Source: Chryseobacterium lacus
GTDB lineage: Bacteria > Bacteroidota > Bacteroidia > Flavobacteriales > Weeksellaceae
DNA: 64,000 bases
Direction: 5' to 3'
Assembly: GCF_003336205.1 (NCBI RefSeq)
Contig: NZ_QPIE01000007.1
Location: forward strand, 1-64,000
This document shows, piece after piece, positions 44,355 to 53,352 of the stretch. The first letter of the stretch is position 1; the number at the start of each line of letters is the position of its first letter. Both the position numbers and the translations under genes were made by a program. The notes under the pieces are model-generated. The model was not told the DNA's origin. It worked only from the letters and a program-made list of their open reading frames with translations, and made no database searches.

Positions 44355-44640
44355 AAAAATTTAAAACGCAAAGATATTTAAAAAAACTAAATCCTCTTTA
44401 TTAACAAATGTAAATACTTTTGCAGGCGGCTTTTTAGAAACTTATAATATGTTTAATGAAATAACTAAATTTTCTATAAAATGCAGTTTCTAGCCCTTAA
44501 AGTAAATATGAATCCTTACTATAATTAAAAATATTATTTAACTCATTTACAATTTATTACAATATTTAATTAAGCATATGTTAATCCACAAAATTATCCA
44601 CAGACAAACTGTCATTTTAACATGTTTGTTGAATTTACAA
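44355..44640. other. Very AT-rich gap with DnaA-box-like sequences
   Basis: A perfect DnaA-box consensus TTATCCACA lies at 44594-44602, and TAATCCACA (one mismatch) at 44582-44590, both in the same orientation. About 120 bp of extremely AT-rich sequence lies to the left. Genes point away on both sides (43263-44354 minus, 44707 plus). It could be an origin or a DnaA-controlled promoter; two boxes alone do not prove either. Confidence 0.4.
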
Positions 44641-44649
44641 ATGTTATTC

Positions 44650-44680
44650 TTGTTTTCAAGATGAAAAAAAATTATTTTTG
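44650..44680 (+). promoter_or_regulatory. Promoter of the M14 peptidase gene
   Basis: TTG (44650-44652), 20-nt spacer, TATTTTTG (44673-44680), 26 nt before the ATG at 44707. Good match to TTG-N19/20-TAnnTTTG. Confidence 0.65.
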
Positions 44681-44706
44681 AGAATTGTAAAACGCCACTC
44701 ATCTCA

Positions 44707-45807
44707 ATGGAAAAATACTATACTCGAAATCCCCATTTCCCAAATCGCTATATATCGCCCGCAATTCTGGAAAATTATTTACAGAACAATCTCAGCGATT
44801 ATCTTTCTCAGATAGGAACTTCTTCTTTGGGTAAACCTGTCTATATGTTGTCTTTGGGCAAAGGGAAAACGAAAGTAATGGCATGGTCTCAAATGCACGG
44901 AAATGAAAGCAACGGAACTCATGCATTGCTGGATCTTTTGGAAACATTTTCAGCGCATCCCGAACTTAAAGAAAGTATTTTTCAGAATATTTCGTTGGAT
45001 TTTATCGTGATGCTGAATCCGGACGGTGCTGAAAAATGGACGAGAAGAAATGCTTTAGAAATTGATTTGAACCGTGATTTTCACCAGCAGGCAAGTCAGG
45101 AATTCAGAATTTTAAAGAGAATTTTTGATCAGGGAGATTATCAGTACGGGTTGAACCTTCATGAACAGAGAACTATTTTTACCACAGACGGCGAACATCC
45201 AGCTACTCTTTCTTTTTTAGCACCTTCCGAAAATGCAGAACGGACTCTCACTGCAACCCGTAAGAAAGCAATGGCGGTAATCTCTCAGATTTATAGAGAA
45301 ATGAAACCACTACTTCCTCACAGAATCGGACGTTATACAGATGAATTTTATCCCACTTCTGTCGGTGATAATTTTACCAGACTCAAAATGGCTACCATTC
45401 TTTTTGAAGGAGGACATTTTCCGGAAGACTATAAAAGGGAACGCACCCGTAAGTTTTATACTTTGGCTTTGTATCATGCTTTAGATGCCATCAGTACTTT
45501 AAAAGGCACTGCGGATGATTATAAATTATACTTTGAAATTCCTGAAAATAAAGAAACACATTATGACATTATCTACAGAAATGTAAGGCTGAACACAGAT
45601 TTTGAATGTGTGCTGGATATTGCAGTGCAGTATCAGGAAGTGCTGAGAAACGGAAAAGATGAAATCTCTTTTGTCCCAATTGTGAGGGAAGTTGGAGATT
45701 GTGGAAAGAAAAAAGGCTGGAAAGAAATAGACTGTACAGAAAAGCAATTTATATCCAAAAAAACCTATCCCAAACTGGATGCTGCGGTAGATTTTAAGAT
45801 CATTTGA
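44707..45807 (+). CDS. M14-family zinc carboxypeptidase
   Basis: The 366-residue peptidase has zinc ligands His64 and Glu67 in MHGNES, substrate-binding Asn-Arg at 122-123 (DLNRDF), and third zinc ligand His152 in NLHEQR. There is no signal peptide, so the enzyme should act in the cytoplasm. The C-terminal ~100 residues form an extra domain of unknown role. Substrates may be peptides or peptidoglycan fragments. Confidence 0.88.
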   Translation: MEKYYTRNPHFPNRYISPAILENYLQNNLSDYLSQIGTSSLGKPVYMLSLGKGKTKVMAWSQMHGNESNGTHALLDLLETFSAHPELKESIFQNISLDFIVMLNPDGAEKWTRRNALEIDLNRDFHQQASQEFRILKRIFDQGDYQYGLNLHEQRTIFTTDGEHPATLSFLAPSENAERTLTATRKKAMAVISQIYREMKPLLPHRIGRYTDEFYPTSVGDNFTRLKMATILFEGGHFPEDYKRERTRKFYTLALYHALDAISTLKGTADDYKLYFEIPENKETHYDIIYRNVRLNTDFECVLDIAVQYQEVLRNGKDEISFVPIVREVGDCGKKKGWKEIDCTEKQFISKKTYPKLDAAVDFKII

Positions 45808-45816
45808 GAATAGAAA

Positions 45817-45846
45817 TAAAAAAATCAGCACTGAAATAGAGCTGAT
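45817..45846 (-). terminator. Terminator of the DUF4920 gene
   Basis: On the minus strand ATCAGC pairs with GCTGAT and is followed by seven Ts. It lies in the short gap between convergent genes. Confidence 0.65.
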
Positions 45847-45876
45847 GTATGAGAATTTTGAGAAATATAAAAAGAA

Positions 45877-46383
45877 TTATTTTACCACTTTAATTCCGGA
45901 TGCCATAAACCTGTTCTGCTCCTGAGGTTCGGTGATGGCATCAATTTCTTCCTGAGATTTCTTGGTATCTTCAGCATAATGTCTGGCTTCTTCCACAGAA
46001 AGCATTTTTCTTTCAGCAACACCTTCCAGCACTACATTTTTACCTTCCAAAGCGACCGGAACAAAGAATGCATAATCCTTCATTTTCACGAAAAAAGTTT
46101 CATTTTTATCATTTTCTACAGTCAGCCAACATCCTTTTTTTGGACAGACAGAGGTTACTTTTCCTGTTAATACAGCGTTTTCTACTTTGGTAGATTTATC
46201 CAGTTCTTTATTCAACTGAGCAACAGAAACTGCTTTTTTTAATGTTTTGTTCTTCACCTCACTTCCATAAAAGTCTCCTACGAGGGCTTTTCCGGCAGGC
46301 GGAGCGATTTTTTTTGCTTCTTTTTCCTGTGCAAATGCTGTTGTTGCACATACTAATGCGATTAAAAATAATAATCTTTTCAT
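45877..46383 (-). CDS. DUF4920-domain secreted protein
   Basis: The 168-residue protein has a signal peptide (cleavage at TFA-Q) and the DUF4920 pattern: GDFYGSEVKNKT, then VSVAQLNKEL, and TSVCPKKGCWLTVEN with two conserved cysteines in a CxxxxC arrangement, followed by FFVKMKDYAFFVP. An OB-like fold that may bind a metal through the cysteines is plausible; the function is unknown. Confidence 0.85.
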   Translation of the reverse strand: MKRLLFLIALVCATTAFAQEKEAKKIAPPAGKALVGDFYGSEVKNKTLKKAVSVAQLNKELDKSTKVENAVLTGKVTSVCPKKGCWLTVENDKNETFFVKMKDYAFFVPVALEGKNVVLEGVAERKMLSVEEARHYAEDTKKSQEEIDAITEPQEQNRFMASGIKVVK

Positions 46384-46481
46384 TTTTTAAAAATTTTTTC
46401 CAAAATTAGTAAAACTTTTCTAATACAAATTCGATATAAATTATTTTATATTTACTTTCTGATAATAATTACTCAATTAAT

Positions 46482-47888
46482 ATGAAAAGACAACTCAAAC
46501 TTTGGGATGCAGTAATGCTGGTCATGGGATCCATGATCGGAAGCGGAATTTTTATCGTCAGTTCCGATATGATGAGAAATCTGGGTTCAGGATATTGGCT
46601 CATAGCAGTTTGGGTGATTACGGGAATCATGACGGTGGCGGCAGCCATTTCTTATGGCGAACTTTCCTCTATGTTTCCAAAAGCCGGTGGACAGTTTACT
46701 TACATCACTGAAATTTTCGGACGAATGACGGGTTTTCTCTACGGCTGGGGTCTCTTTGCTGTGATACAAACCGGAACCATTGCAGCCGTTGCCATGGCGT
46801 TTGGAAAATTTACCGCTTATCTGGTTCCGGCGCTCAACGATTCTGAACCGATCTTTCAAAATGGTGGTTTTAAAATTACATGGGTACAAATATTGGCCAT
46901 TATTGTTATTTTACTGCTCACCTTTATCAATACTAAGGGAGTAAAAAACGGAAAATTTTTACAGAATGTGTTTACAGCTTCCAAAATTCTGGCACTTCTC
47001 GGAATTATTTTGTTTGGATTTTTGCTGATTAAAGATTCGCAATGGGCTTCTAACATGAGTTTTGGATGGAATGCGTTTCAGGATTTCGGAAACGAAGTAG
47101 GAAATAATCTTTTGCCCACAAATTGGAAGTCTATCAGTGGAATTGCACTTCTTGGCGGATTGGCCGCTGCGATGGTGGGTTCGGTCTTCAGTTCAGTAGC
47201 TTGGGAAAATGTCACTTTTGTTTCGGGAGAAATTAAAAATCCCGAGAAAAATGTGGTGAAATCGATGGTTCTGGGAACTTCAGCAGTGATGGTGCTTTAC
47301 CTCCTGGTGAATTTAGTTTATCTGAATGCACTGGACCGGGACGGAATCGCTTTTGCAGATAAAAACCGTCCTGCTGTAGCCGCTTCAGAAGTTATTTTCG
47401 GTAATATAGGAACCGTTATCATGGCTGTTCTGGTAATGATTTCCACTTTTGGATGTATTAACGGGTTGGTTTTAGCGGGTTCCAGAGTGTATCAAACCAT
47501 GGCCAAGGACGGATTGTTTTTTAAATCAGCAATGGAAAATAATCGTCATGATGTCCCCGAAAAATCACTCTGGATGCAGGGAATATGGGCTTCTGTTCTG
47601 GCTCTTTCCGGGCAGTACGGCGATTTGTTGGATATGATTTCTTTTGTCATTGTTCTGTTTTATATGATTACCGTTTTTGGCGTCATCTATCTTCGCTTCA
47701 AAAAACCTGAACTTGAAAGGCCTTACAAAACCTGGCTGTATCCCGTCACTCCGTTGTTGTATTTATTCATCGGTTCTGCATTTTGTATTCTGCTGATGAT
47801 GTATAAACCTCAATATACATGGCCGGGATTCCTACTGATTTTGATTGCATTGCCGGTCTATTGGTTCATTAACAGAAAGAAAAGCTGA
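46482..47888 (+). CDS. APC-family amino-acid permease 2
   Basis: The 468-residue transporter has twelve helices with the APC start motif GSMIGSGIFIV and SYGELSSMFPKAGGQFTYI. It resembles the L-type/YjeH-like amino-acid transporters more than the cationic type at 21713-23158. The substrate is unknown. Forty-four bp upstream of the NlpC/P60 gene; no terminator between them. Confidence 0.9.
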   Translation: MKRQLKLWDAVMLVMGSMIGSGIFIVSSDMMRNLGSGYWLIAVWVITGIMTVAAAISYGELSSMFPKAGGQFTYITEIFGRMTGFLYGWGLFAVIQTGTIAAVAMAFGKFTAYLVPALNDSEPIFQNGGFKITWVQILAIIVILLLTFINTKGVKNGKFLQNVFTASKILALLGIILFGFLLIKDSQWASNMSFGWNAFQDFGNEVGNNLLPTNWKSISGIALLGGLAAAMVGSVFSSVAWENVTFVSGEIKNPEKNVVKSMVLGTSAVMVLYLLVNLVYLNALDRDGIAFADKNRPAVAASEVIFGNIGTVIMAVLVMISTFGCINGLVLAGSRVYQTMAKDGLFFKSAMENNRHDVPEKSLWMQGIWASVLALSGQYGDLLDMISFVIVLFYMITVFGVIYLRFKKPELERPYKTWLYPVTPLLYLFIGSAFCILLMMYKPQYTWPGFLLILIALPVYWFINRKKS

Positions 47889-47932
47889 CAGATTTCGAAA
47901 CATTTTTATATTTTTGGAATTAAACTTTTCCT

Positions 47933-48472
47933 ATGAAGCAGGTATTTCTCATTTTTATTTTAGCATTCCTTGTCGTTTCTTGCGGCACTGCAAAAAAACC
48001 AGTGAAAAGGCCGGATCCTTATAAAAAAAGAGTAGAAAGAACTGCAGAGCTCAGAAATCTGGTTTCTCATTTTTCGGGTAAAAACTCAAATCAGGTAACA
48101 GAATTACTGAAAGATGCAGAGAAATATTTGGGTGCTCCTTATAAATATGCCGGAAATACGTCCGCAGGATTTGACTGTTCAGGTCTGGTTTGCAAGGTTT
48201 TCGATGAAAATAAAATGAAACTCCCGCGCCGCTCGGAAGATCAGAGTAAATCGGGAGAAGAAGTTGAAATAAAAAAAGTGAAACCGGGTGATCTCTTATT
48301 TTTCGCTACTTCATCCAGTCAAAAAGTGTCGCATGTGGGAATTGTACATACCATCAATCCAGATGGGGAAATTACTTTTATTCATTCTTCCACTTCCAAA
48401 GGAGTCATTATTTCTTCATTAAATGAAAAATATTGGAATAATGCCTATCTTTTTGCCCGAAGAATGTTCTGA
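47933..48472 (+). CDS. NlpC/P60 (C40) peptidoglycan peptidase, lipoprotein
   Basis: The 179-residue protein starts with a lipoprotein signal (Cys17 in VVSC). The catalytic domain has nucleophile Cys82 in FDCSGLV, His134 in SHVGIV and a third polar residue, His151. Such enzymes cut D-Glu-diaminopimelate bonds in peptide stems. It precedes dapD, a diaminopimelate synthesis gene, by 71 bp, a cell-wall context. Confidence 0.93.
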   Translation: MKQVFLIFILAFLVVSCGTAKKPVKRPDPYKKRVERTAELRNLVSHFSGKNSNQVTELLKDAEKYLGAPYKYAGNTSAGFDCSGLVCKVFDENKMKLPRRSEDQSKSGEEVEIKKVKPGDLLFFATSSSQKVSHVGIVHTINPDGEITFIHSSTSKGVIISSLNEKYWNNAYLFARRMF

Positions 48473-48514
48473 TTTTTCACACAACCAAATACACTTTTTG
48501 CAGATTTCTATTTG

Positions 48515-48522
48515 TATTTTTG
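48515..48522 (+). promoter_or_regulatory. Promoter -7 box of dapD
   Basis: TATTTTTG fits TAnnTTTG, 21 nt before the dapD ATG, so dapD is probably transcribed separately from the peptidase gene. Confidence 0.5.
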
Positions 48523-48543
48523 CAGGGTTATTAAAATAAAAAT

Positions 48544-49356
48544 ATGTCGCTACAACAAACCATTGAAAAGATTTGGGACAACAGAGAACTGTTGCAGAAT
48601 GAAGAAAGCAAAACTGCTATCCGTGAAGTCATCCATCAACTGGATTTGGGAAAACTTCGGGTCGCCGAACCTTTAGATAAAGGCTGGAAAGTAAATGAAT
48701 GGGTGAAAAAAGCGGTAGTGATGTATTTCCCAATTCAAACTATGGAAACCATTGAAGTGGGCCCGTTTGAATTTCATGATAAAATTCCGTTGAAGAAAAA
48801 TTATGCTGAAAAAGGAGTTCGTGTCGTTCCGCATGCCATCGCACGACACGGAAGTTTCGTGGCTTCAGGCGTTATTATGATGCCTTCGTATGTGAATATC
48901 GGTGCGTATGTAGATTCCGGAACTATGGTAGATACCTGGGCAACTGTAGGAAGCTGTGCACAAATCGGAAAAAATGTTCACCTGAGCGGTGGTGTGGGAA
49001 TTGGTGGTGTTTTGGAACCGCTTCAGGCAGCTCCCGTGATTATAGAAGATGATTGTTTCATCGGATCCAGATGTATCGTAGTGGAAGGGGTGCATGTAGA
49101 AAAAGAAGCTGTTTTGGGTGCCAATGTTGTGCTGACGGCGTCTACAAAAATTATAGATGTAACGGGAGACGAACCAGTTGAAATAAAAGGAAGAGTGCCG
49201 GCAAGATCTGTGGTTATTCCCGGAAGTTATACCAAACATTATCCGGCCGGCGAATATCAGGTTCCATGTGCTTTAATTATCGGAAAAAGAAAAGAATCTA
49301 CTGATAAGAAAACCTCTCTGAATGATGCTTTGAGAGAAAATAATGTGGCAGTGTAA
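48544..49356 (+). CDS. dapD: Tetrahydrodipicolinate N-succinyltransferase
   Basis: Acyltransferase of 270 residues in the succinylase branch of lysine/diaminopimelate synthesis. The central left-handed beta-helix is visible as hexapeptide repeats (VNIGAYVDSGTMVDTWATVG; GVGIGGVLEPLQAAPVIIED), with the C-terminal IIGKRKESTDKKTSL typical of DapD. Full length. The glycan cluster begins 12 bp downstream on the same strand. Confidence 0.96.
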   Translation: MSLQQTIEKIWDNRELLQNEESKTAIREVIHQLDLGKLRVAEPLDKGWKVNEWVKKAVVMYFPIQTMETIEVGPFEFHDKIPLKKNYAEKGVRVVPHAIARHGSFVASGVIMMPSYVNIGAYVDSGTMVDTWATVGSCAQIGKNVHLSGGVGIGGVLEPLQAAPVIIEDDCFIGSRCIVVEGVHVEKEAVLGANVVLTASTKIIDVTGDEPVEIKGRVPARSVVIPGSYTKHYPAGEYQVPCALIIGKRKESTDKKTSLNDALRENNVAV

Positions 49357-49368
49357 TCTTCACCGTGT

Positions 49369-50541
49369 ATGATTAAATCCAGATTTCTGAACTTCGTATC
49401 AAATCCCAAATTTATTTTTGGGATTTACATAGTTGTAAGTTTACTGTCAGCGGTGTCCAAATTTTTCCGCGGCGAAGGTGCCTATAACAACTATCTGATT
49501 TTCAGAAATGTTTTTACCAATACAATAGCAGAAAGAAATATTTACCTGCAATATCCTGAAGTTCATTTTGATTCCAATCATTACGGAGTTTTTTTTAGTG
49601 TACTGATTGCTCCTTTTGCTCTTTTACCGGATTGGCTTGGGATGCCGCTCTGGAATGTGGCCAATACATTAATATTTATTTTTGCCATCAGTAAATTACC
49701 TTTATCAGAGCCAAAAAAAGCTTTTTTTGCCTGGCTTTGTCTTCAGGAATTTATTACAGCATCGGTAAGTTTGCAGTTTAATATTGCGCTCACAGGCCTT
49801 TTGATGCTTTCTGCCATTTACATTTACGAACGAAAAGAAACGCAGTCGGCCATCGCGATGCTGATCGGGTTTTTTGTAAAACTCTACGGAATTGTCGGGC
49901 TTTCATCATTTTTCTTTATCAAAAATAAATTCAGATTTATTCTATCATTTTTATTGTATGGAAGTGTATTTCTCCTGCTCCCAATGTTGCTATCTAGCCC
50001 TCAGTTTGGCATACAGTCCTATGCAGACTGGTTCGAAGCTTTGGCAAGGAAAAATGGCACCAATACGGCTCTGGGAAACCGCCAGGATTACTCCATTATG
50101 GGAATCGTAAGAAGGGTTTTGGGCAATGCTGAAATTTCCAATTTGGTATTTCTGATTCCCGGATTAGCCCTTTTTGCACTGCCTTATCTCAGAATTAAAC
50201 AGTATAAACATCTGCCGTTTCAACTAATGATTCTGGCTTCTACATTGCTTTTTGTAGTGCTTTTCAGCTCAGGTTCCGAATCGCCAACTTTCATTATTGC
50301 TGTAGCCGGAGTTATGCTTTGGTTTTTGATCCAGAAAAGGAGATCGGCTATTGTTTACGGAATGCTGATTTTTGTAATCGTGCTGACGTGTTTTGGATTT
50401 TCAGACTTGTTCCCGAAATTCATTAAGGAAAATTACATCATGAAATACTCTCTGAAAGCCTTACCATGTGCTGTTGTTTGGTTTCGCATCATATATGAAC
50501 TGCTGGCCAAAGATTTTGAAAAAGATTATAAATTAACCTGA
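49369..50541 (+). CDS. GT87-type membrane glycosyltransferase
   Basis: The 390-residue membrane protein has about ten hydrophobic helices. The large periplasmic loop after helix 1 carries NIYLQYPEVHFDSNHYGVFF, the conserved part of glycosyltransferase family 87 (polyprenyl-phosphate sugar users). It probably transfers a mannose-like sugar from a lipid carrier on the outer face of the inner membrane. Its TGA overlaps the next ATG by one base. Confidence 0.8.
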   Translation: MIKSRFLNFVSNPKFIFGIYIVVSLLSAVSKFFRGEGAYNNYLIFRNVFTNTIAERNIYLQYPEVHFDSNHYGVFFSVLIAPFALLPDWLGMPLWNVANTLIFIFAISKLPLSEPKKAFFAWLCLQEFITASVSLQFNIALTGLLMLSAIYIYERKETQSAIAMLIGFFVKLYGIVGLSSFFFIKNKFRFILSFLLYGSVFLLLPMLLSSPQFGIQSYADWFEALARKNGTNTALGNRQDYSIMGIVRRVLGNAEISNLVFLIPGLALFALPYLRIKQYKHLPFQLMILASTLLFVVLFSSGSESPTFIIAVAGVMLWFLIQKRRSAIVYGMLIFVIVLTCFGFSDLFPKFIKENYIMKYSLKALPCAVVWFRIIYELLAKDFEKDYKLT

Positions 50542-51470
50542 TGAAAAAGATTTCAATTGTCATTCCTGTATTTAATGAGGCAGATAATCTATTGTTGATG
50601 TATCAGAAAATTAATGGTGTTTTTGAAACGCTGCAGGAGTATACTTTTGAAATTATTTTTATTAATGACGGCAGCAGAGATCGAACTCAGGAAAAATTAG
50701 AACAACTCTCACGCAAATATTCCGAAATAAAGTATCTGGAATTTTCGAGAAACTTCGGGCATCAGCCAGCCGTAAAAGCCGGAATGGATTTCGCCAATGG
50801 AAATGCCGTTATTTCAATGGACGGCGATCTGCAACATCCGCCTGAACTGATTCCTGATTTGATAAGAAAATGGGAAGAAGGTTTTGATGTGGTGCTGACC
50901 AACCGGTTTTATCCGAAAGAAATTTCTTATTTTAAAAAAAGAACTTCACATCTGTTTTATAAATTTCTATCTACAATTTCAGATGTAGATCTGAGAAAAG
51001 GTGGCGGTTCGGATTTTCGTTTACTGGATGCTGCCGTCGTTCAGGAATTCAGAAATTTTACCGAAGACGACCTTTTTCTTCGGGGTTTAACGAGCTGGAT
51101 TGGCTATAAACAAACGACCATCAACTTCACCGCAGGAGAACGGAATGCCGGAGAAAGCAGTTATAATCTGAAGAAAATGATGAAATTCGCTTTCACAGGA
51201 ATTACGGCTTTCAGTGTAAAACCACTTTATTTTGCGGTGTATTTGGGATTTATTTTTTCTGCCATCGCTATTTTCGGTTACGGAATTTATGTAATTCATT
51301 CTTTTGCGACTAATACTGAAATTTCCGGTTGGGCCTCGCTTATTATGACTGTCGTATTTTTCGGAGGTGTACAGCTGATTATTCTTGGAATCATCGGAAT
51401 TTATCTGGGGAAAATCTTTAAACAGGTGAAAGAACGTCCCAATTATATCATCCGTTCAAAAAATTTTTAA
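50541..51470 (+). CDS. GT2-family glycosyltransferase (polyprenyl-phosphate sugar type)
   Basis: The 309-residue enzyme has the GT2 core (SIVIPVFNEADNL, IIFINDGSRD, MDGDLQHPPELI) and two C-terminal membrane helices (about 230-250 and 265-290). This layout is that of ArnC/GtrB-like enzymes that load a sugar onto undecaprenyl phosphate. The product could feed the GT87-like transferase encoded just before. The next gene starts directly after its stop. Confidence 0.92.
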   Translation: MKKISIVIPVFNEADNLLLMYQKINGVFETLQEYTFEIIFINDGSRDRTQEKLEQLSRKYSEIKYLEFSRNFGHQPAVKAGMDFANGNAVISMDGDLQHPPELIPDLIRKWEEGFDVVLTNRFYPKEISYFKKRTSHLFYKFLSTISDVDLRKGGGSDFRLLDAAVVQEFRNFTEDDLFLRGLTSWIGYKQTTINFTAGERNAGESSYNLKKMMKFAFTGITAFSVKPLYFAVYLGFIFSAIAIFGYGIYVIHSFATNTEISGWASLIMTVVFFGGVQLIILGIIGIYLGKIFKQVKERPNYIIRSKNF

Positions 51471-52247
51471 ATGATCCTCCTTTCTTTTGATATCGAAGAA
51501 TTTGATATGCCTTTTGAATACAAAGGAAATATTCCATTTGAAGAACAGATTTCAGTTTCTCAGGATGGTTTAAATAAAATTCTGGATTTGCTCAAAAAAC
51601 ATAATGTAAAAGCTACTTTTTTTTCAACAGTAATTTTCGCTGAACAAAGTAAAACTTTGATTGAAAGACTGTTAAAAGAAGGACACGAACTCGCTTCGCA
51701 TACCTGGTTTCATTCCAATTTTAAAGAAGAACATCTGTTACAATCCAGAAATCGACTGGAAGAATTATTTGATGTCAAAGTGACAGGACTTCGCATGCCC
51801 AGAATGAGAACCGTCGATCCGAAAGCTGTTGCTGCAGCGGGATATGAATATAATTCCTCTGTCAATCCAACGTATTTGCCCGGACGGTACAATAATTTAA
51901 AAATTTCCCGCACTTTTTTCTTTGATGAGAACGTTTTACAGATTCCGGCTTCTGTTTCCCCGAATTTCAGAATTCCTTTATTCTGGCTCAGTTTCCATAA
52001 CTTTCCGATGTGGATTTATAAAAAACTGACTCGTGATGTTCTGAAAAAAGATCAGTACCTGAACATCTATTTTCATCCCTGGGAATTTTCCGACATTAAA
52101 AAAGAAGAGTATAAACTCTCAGCAATTACCACAAAAAATACAGGTGAACAAATGGTTCAGCGAATGGACGATTTTTTATATTGGTTGAAAAAAAAGAACA
52201 TCCCATTTACAACATTTCAGGAATTTCAAAAACGCATTCGCTCATGA
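51471..52247 (+). CDS. Polysaccharide deacetylase-family protein
   Basis: The 258-residue protein has the NodB-like motifs: DIEEFD near residue 6 for the catalytic base region, metal-binding His pair in HELASHTWFH (about 82-91), and RMPRMRT. No signal peptide, so it acts on a cytosolic or membrane-facing sugar substrate. It sits between two glycosyltransferase genes with no gaps, so it probably deacetylates an intermediate of the same glycan. Confidence 0.9.
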   Translation: MILLSFDIEEFDMPFEYKGNIPFEEQISVSQDGLNKILDLLKKHNVKATFFSTVIFAEQSKTLIERLLKEGHELASHTWFHSNFKEEHLLQSRNRLEELFDVKVTGLRMPRMRTVDPKAVAAAGYEYNSSVNPTYLPGRYNNLKISRTFFFDENVLQIPASVSPNFRIPLFWLSFHNFPMWIYKKLTRDVLKKDQYLNIYFHPWEFSDIKKEEYKLSAITTKNTGEQMVQRMDDFLYWLKKKNIPFTTFQEFQKRIRS

Positions 52248-53347
52248 AAATCGCTTTCGATGCTAAAAGATTTTTCAACAATACTTCCGGTTTGGGAAAT
52301 TATTCAAGGGATTTAGTTCGGATTCTCGCTACGTATTATCCTGATAATGAATACATTCTTCTCAACAAAAATCTTTCCGAAAGAGGAAAAGAAATCCTGG
52401 AACTGCCTCATGTATTTTTTGAAAAAACAACTTCGGGAAAACTCGCAAGACAATATCAAATGGGAAAAGATGCCCAAAATCTGCAGGCAGATATTTTTCA
52501 CGGATTGTCCGGCGAACTGCCCTTGAAATGGAACGCCCAACCCATTAAAAAAATAGTGACCATTCACGATCTTATTTTTGAACGGTATCCTCAGTATTAT
52601 TCATGGTTTGACCGGAAAATTCATCTTTGGAAATTTAAAAAAGCTGCGCAAAGTGCCGACCGGATTATTGCCATCTCAGAGCAGACTAAACTCGATATTA
52701 TTCAGTTTCTGAACGTTCCTGAAAGTAAAATCACTGTGGTGTATCAAGGTTGTCATCAGGCTTTTAAACAAGATTTTAATGAAGATAAAGCTTCAATATT
52801 AAAAGAAAAGTACAATTTACCTGACCGTTTCCTTCTGAATGTCGGGACCGTGGAACCCCGCAAAAATGCGTTCAGCATTGTTCAGGCGATTCAGAATACC
52901 GAAATTCCATTGGTTATTGTGGGAAGAAAGACGGCATATTCGGAAAAAATCAAACGGTTTCTTAAAAGAAATAAGATGGAAAGTCAAGTTGTTTTTCTGG
53001 AAGGTTTCACGATGGAAGAACTCGCTTTGTTGTATAAAATGGCAGATATTTTCGTGTATCCCAGTTTTTTTGAAGGATTTGGAATTCCGGTAATCGAAGC
53101 TTTATTCTCCCAAACACCAGTGATTACCAGCGGAAAAAGTTCACTTCCTGAAGCGGGAGGAAATGGCGCATTATACATTGATCCTGAAAATCCAAAAGAC
53201 CTTTCCGCAAAAATCAAGTTTCTTTGGAATCATGAAACGGAAAGAAAAAGGCTTGCTGAGATTGGATTTAAATATGTTCAGAAGTTTTCTGACGAAATCA
53301 TTGCAAAAGAAATGAACAGTGTTTACAAAGATGTGCTGAAAAGTTAA
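52244..53347 (+). CDS. GT4-family glycosyltransferase
   Basis: The 367-residue GT-B enzyme starts at the ATG at 52244 (MKIAFDAKRFF), which overlaps the previous stop in an ATGA. The frame extends upstream to 52181, but that part overlaps the deacetylase gene. The Rossmann-like N-domain has GLGNYSRDLVR; the C-domain has LNVGTVEPRKN and the EGFGIPVIEALFSQTPVITS donor-site region. It ends 5 bp before the stop of the convergent M28 peptidase gene, with no terminator between. Confidence 0.93.
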   Translation: MKIAFDAKRFFNNTSGLGNYSRDLVRILATYYPDNEYILLNKNLSERGKEILELPHVFFEKTTSGKLARQYQMGKDAQNLQADIFHGLSGELPLKWNAQPIKKIVTIHDLIFERYPQYYSWFDRKIHLWKFKKAAQSADRIIAISEQTKLDIIQFLNVPESKITVVYQGCHQAFKQDFNEDKASILKEKYNLPDRFLLNVGTVEPRKNAFSIVQAIQNTEIPLVIVGRKTAYSEKIKRFLKRNKMESQVVFLEGFTMEELALLYKMADIFVYPSFFEGFGIPVIEALFSQTPVITSGKSSLPEAGGNGALYIDPENPKDLSAKIKFLWNHETERKRLAEIGFKYVQKFSDEIIAKEMNSVYKDVLKS

Positions 53348-53352
53348 ACAAA

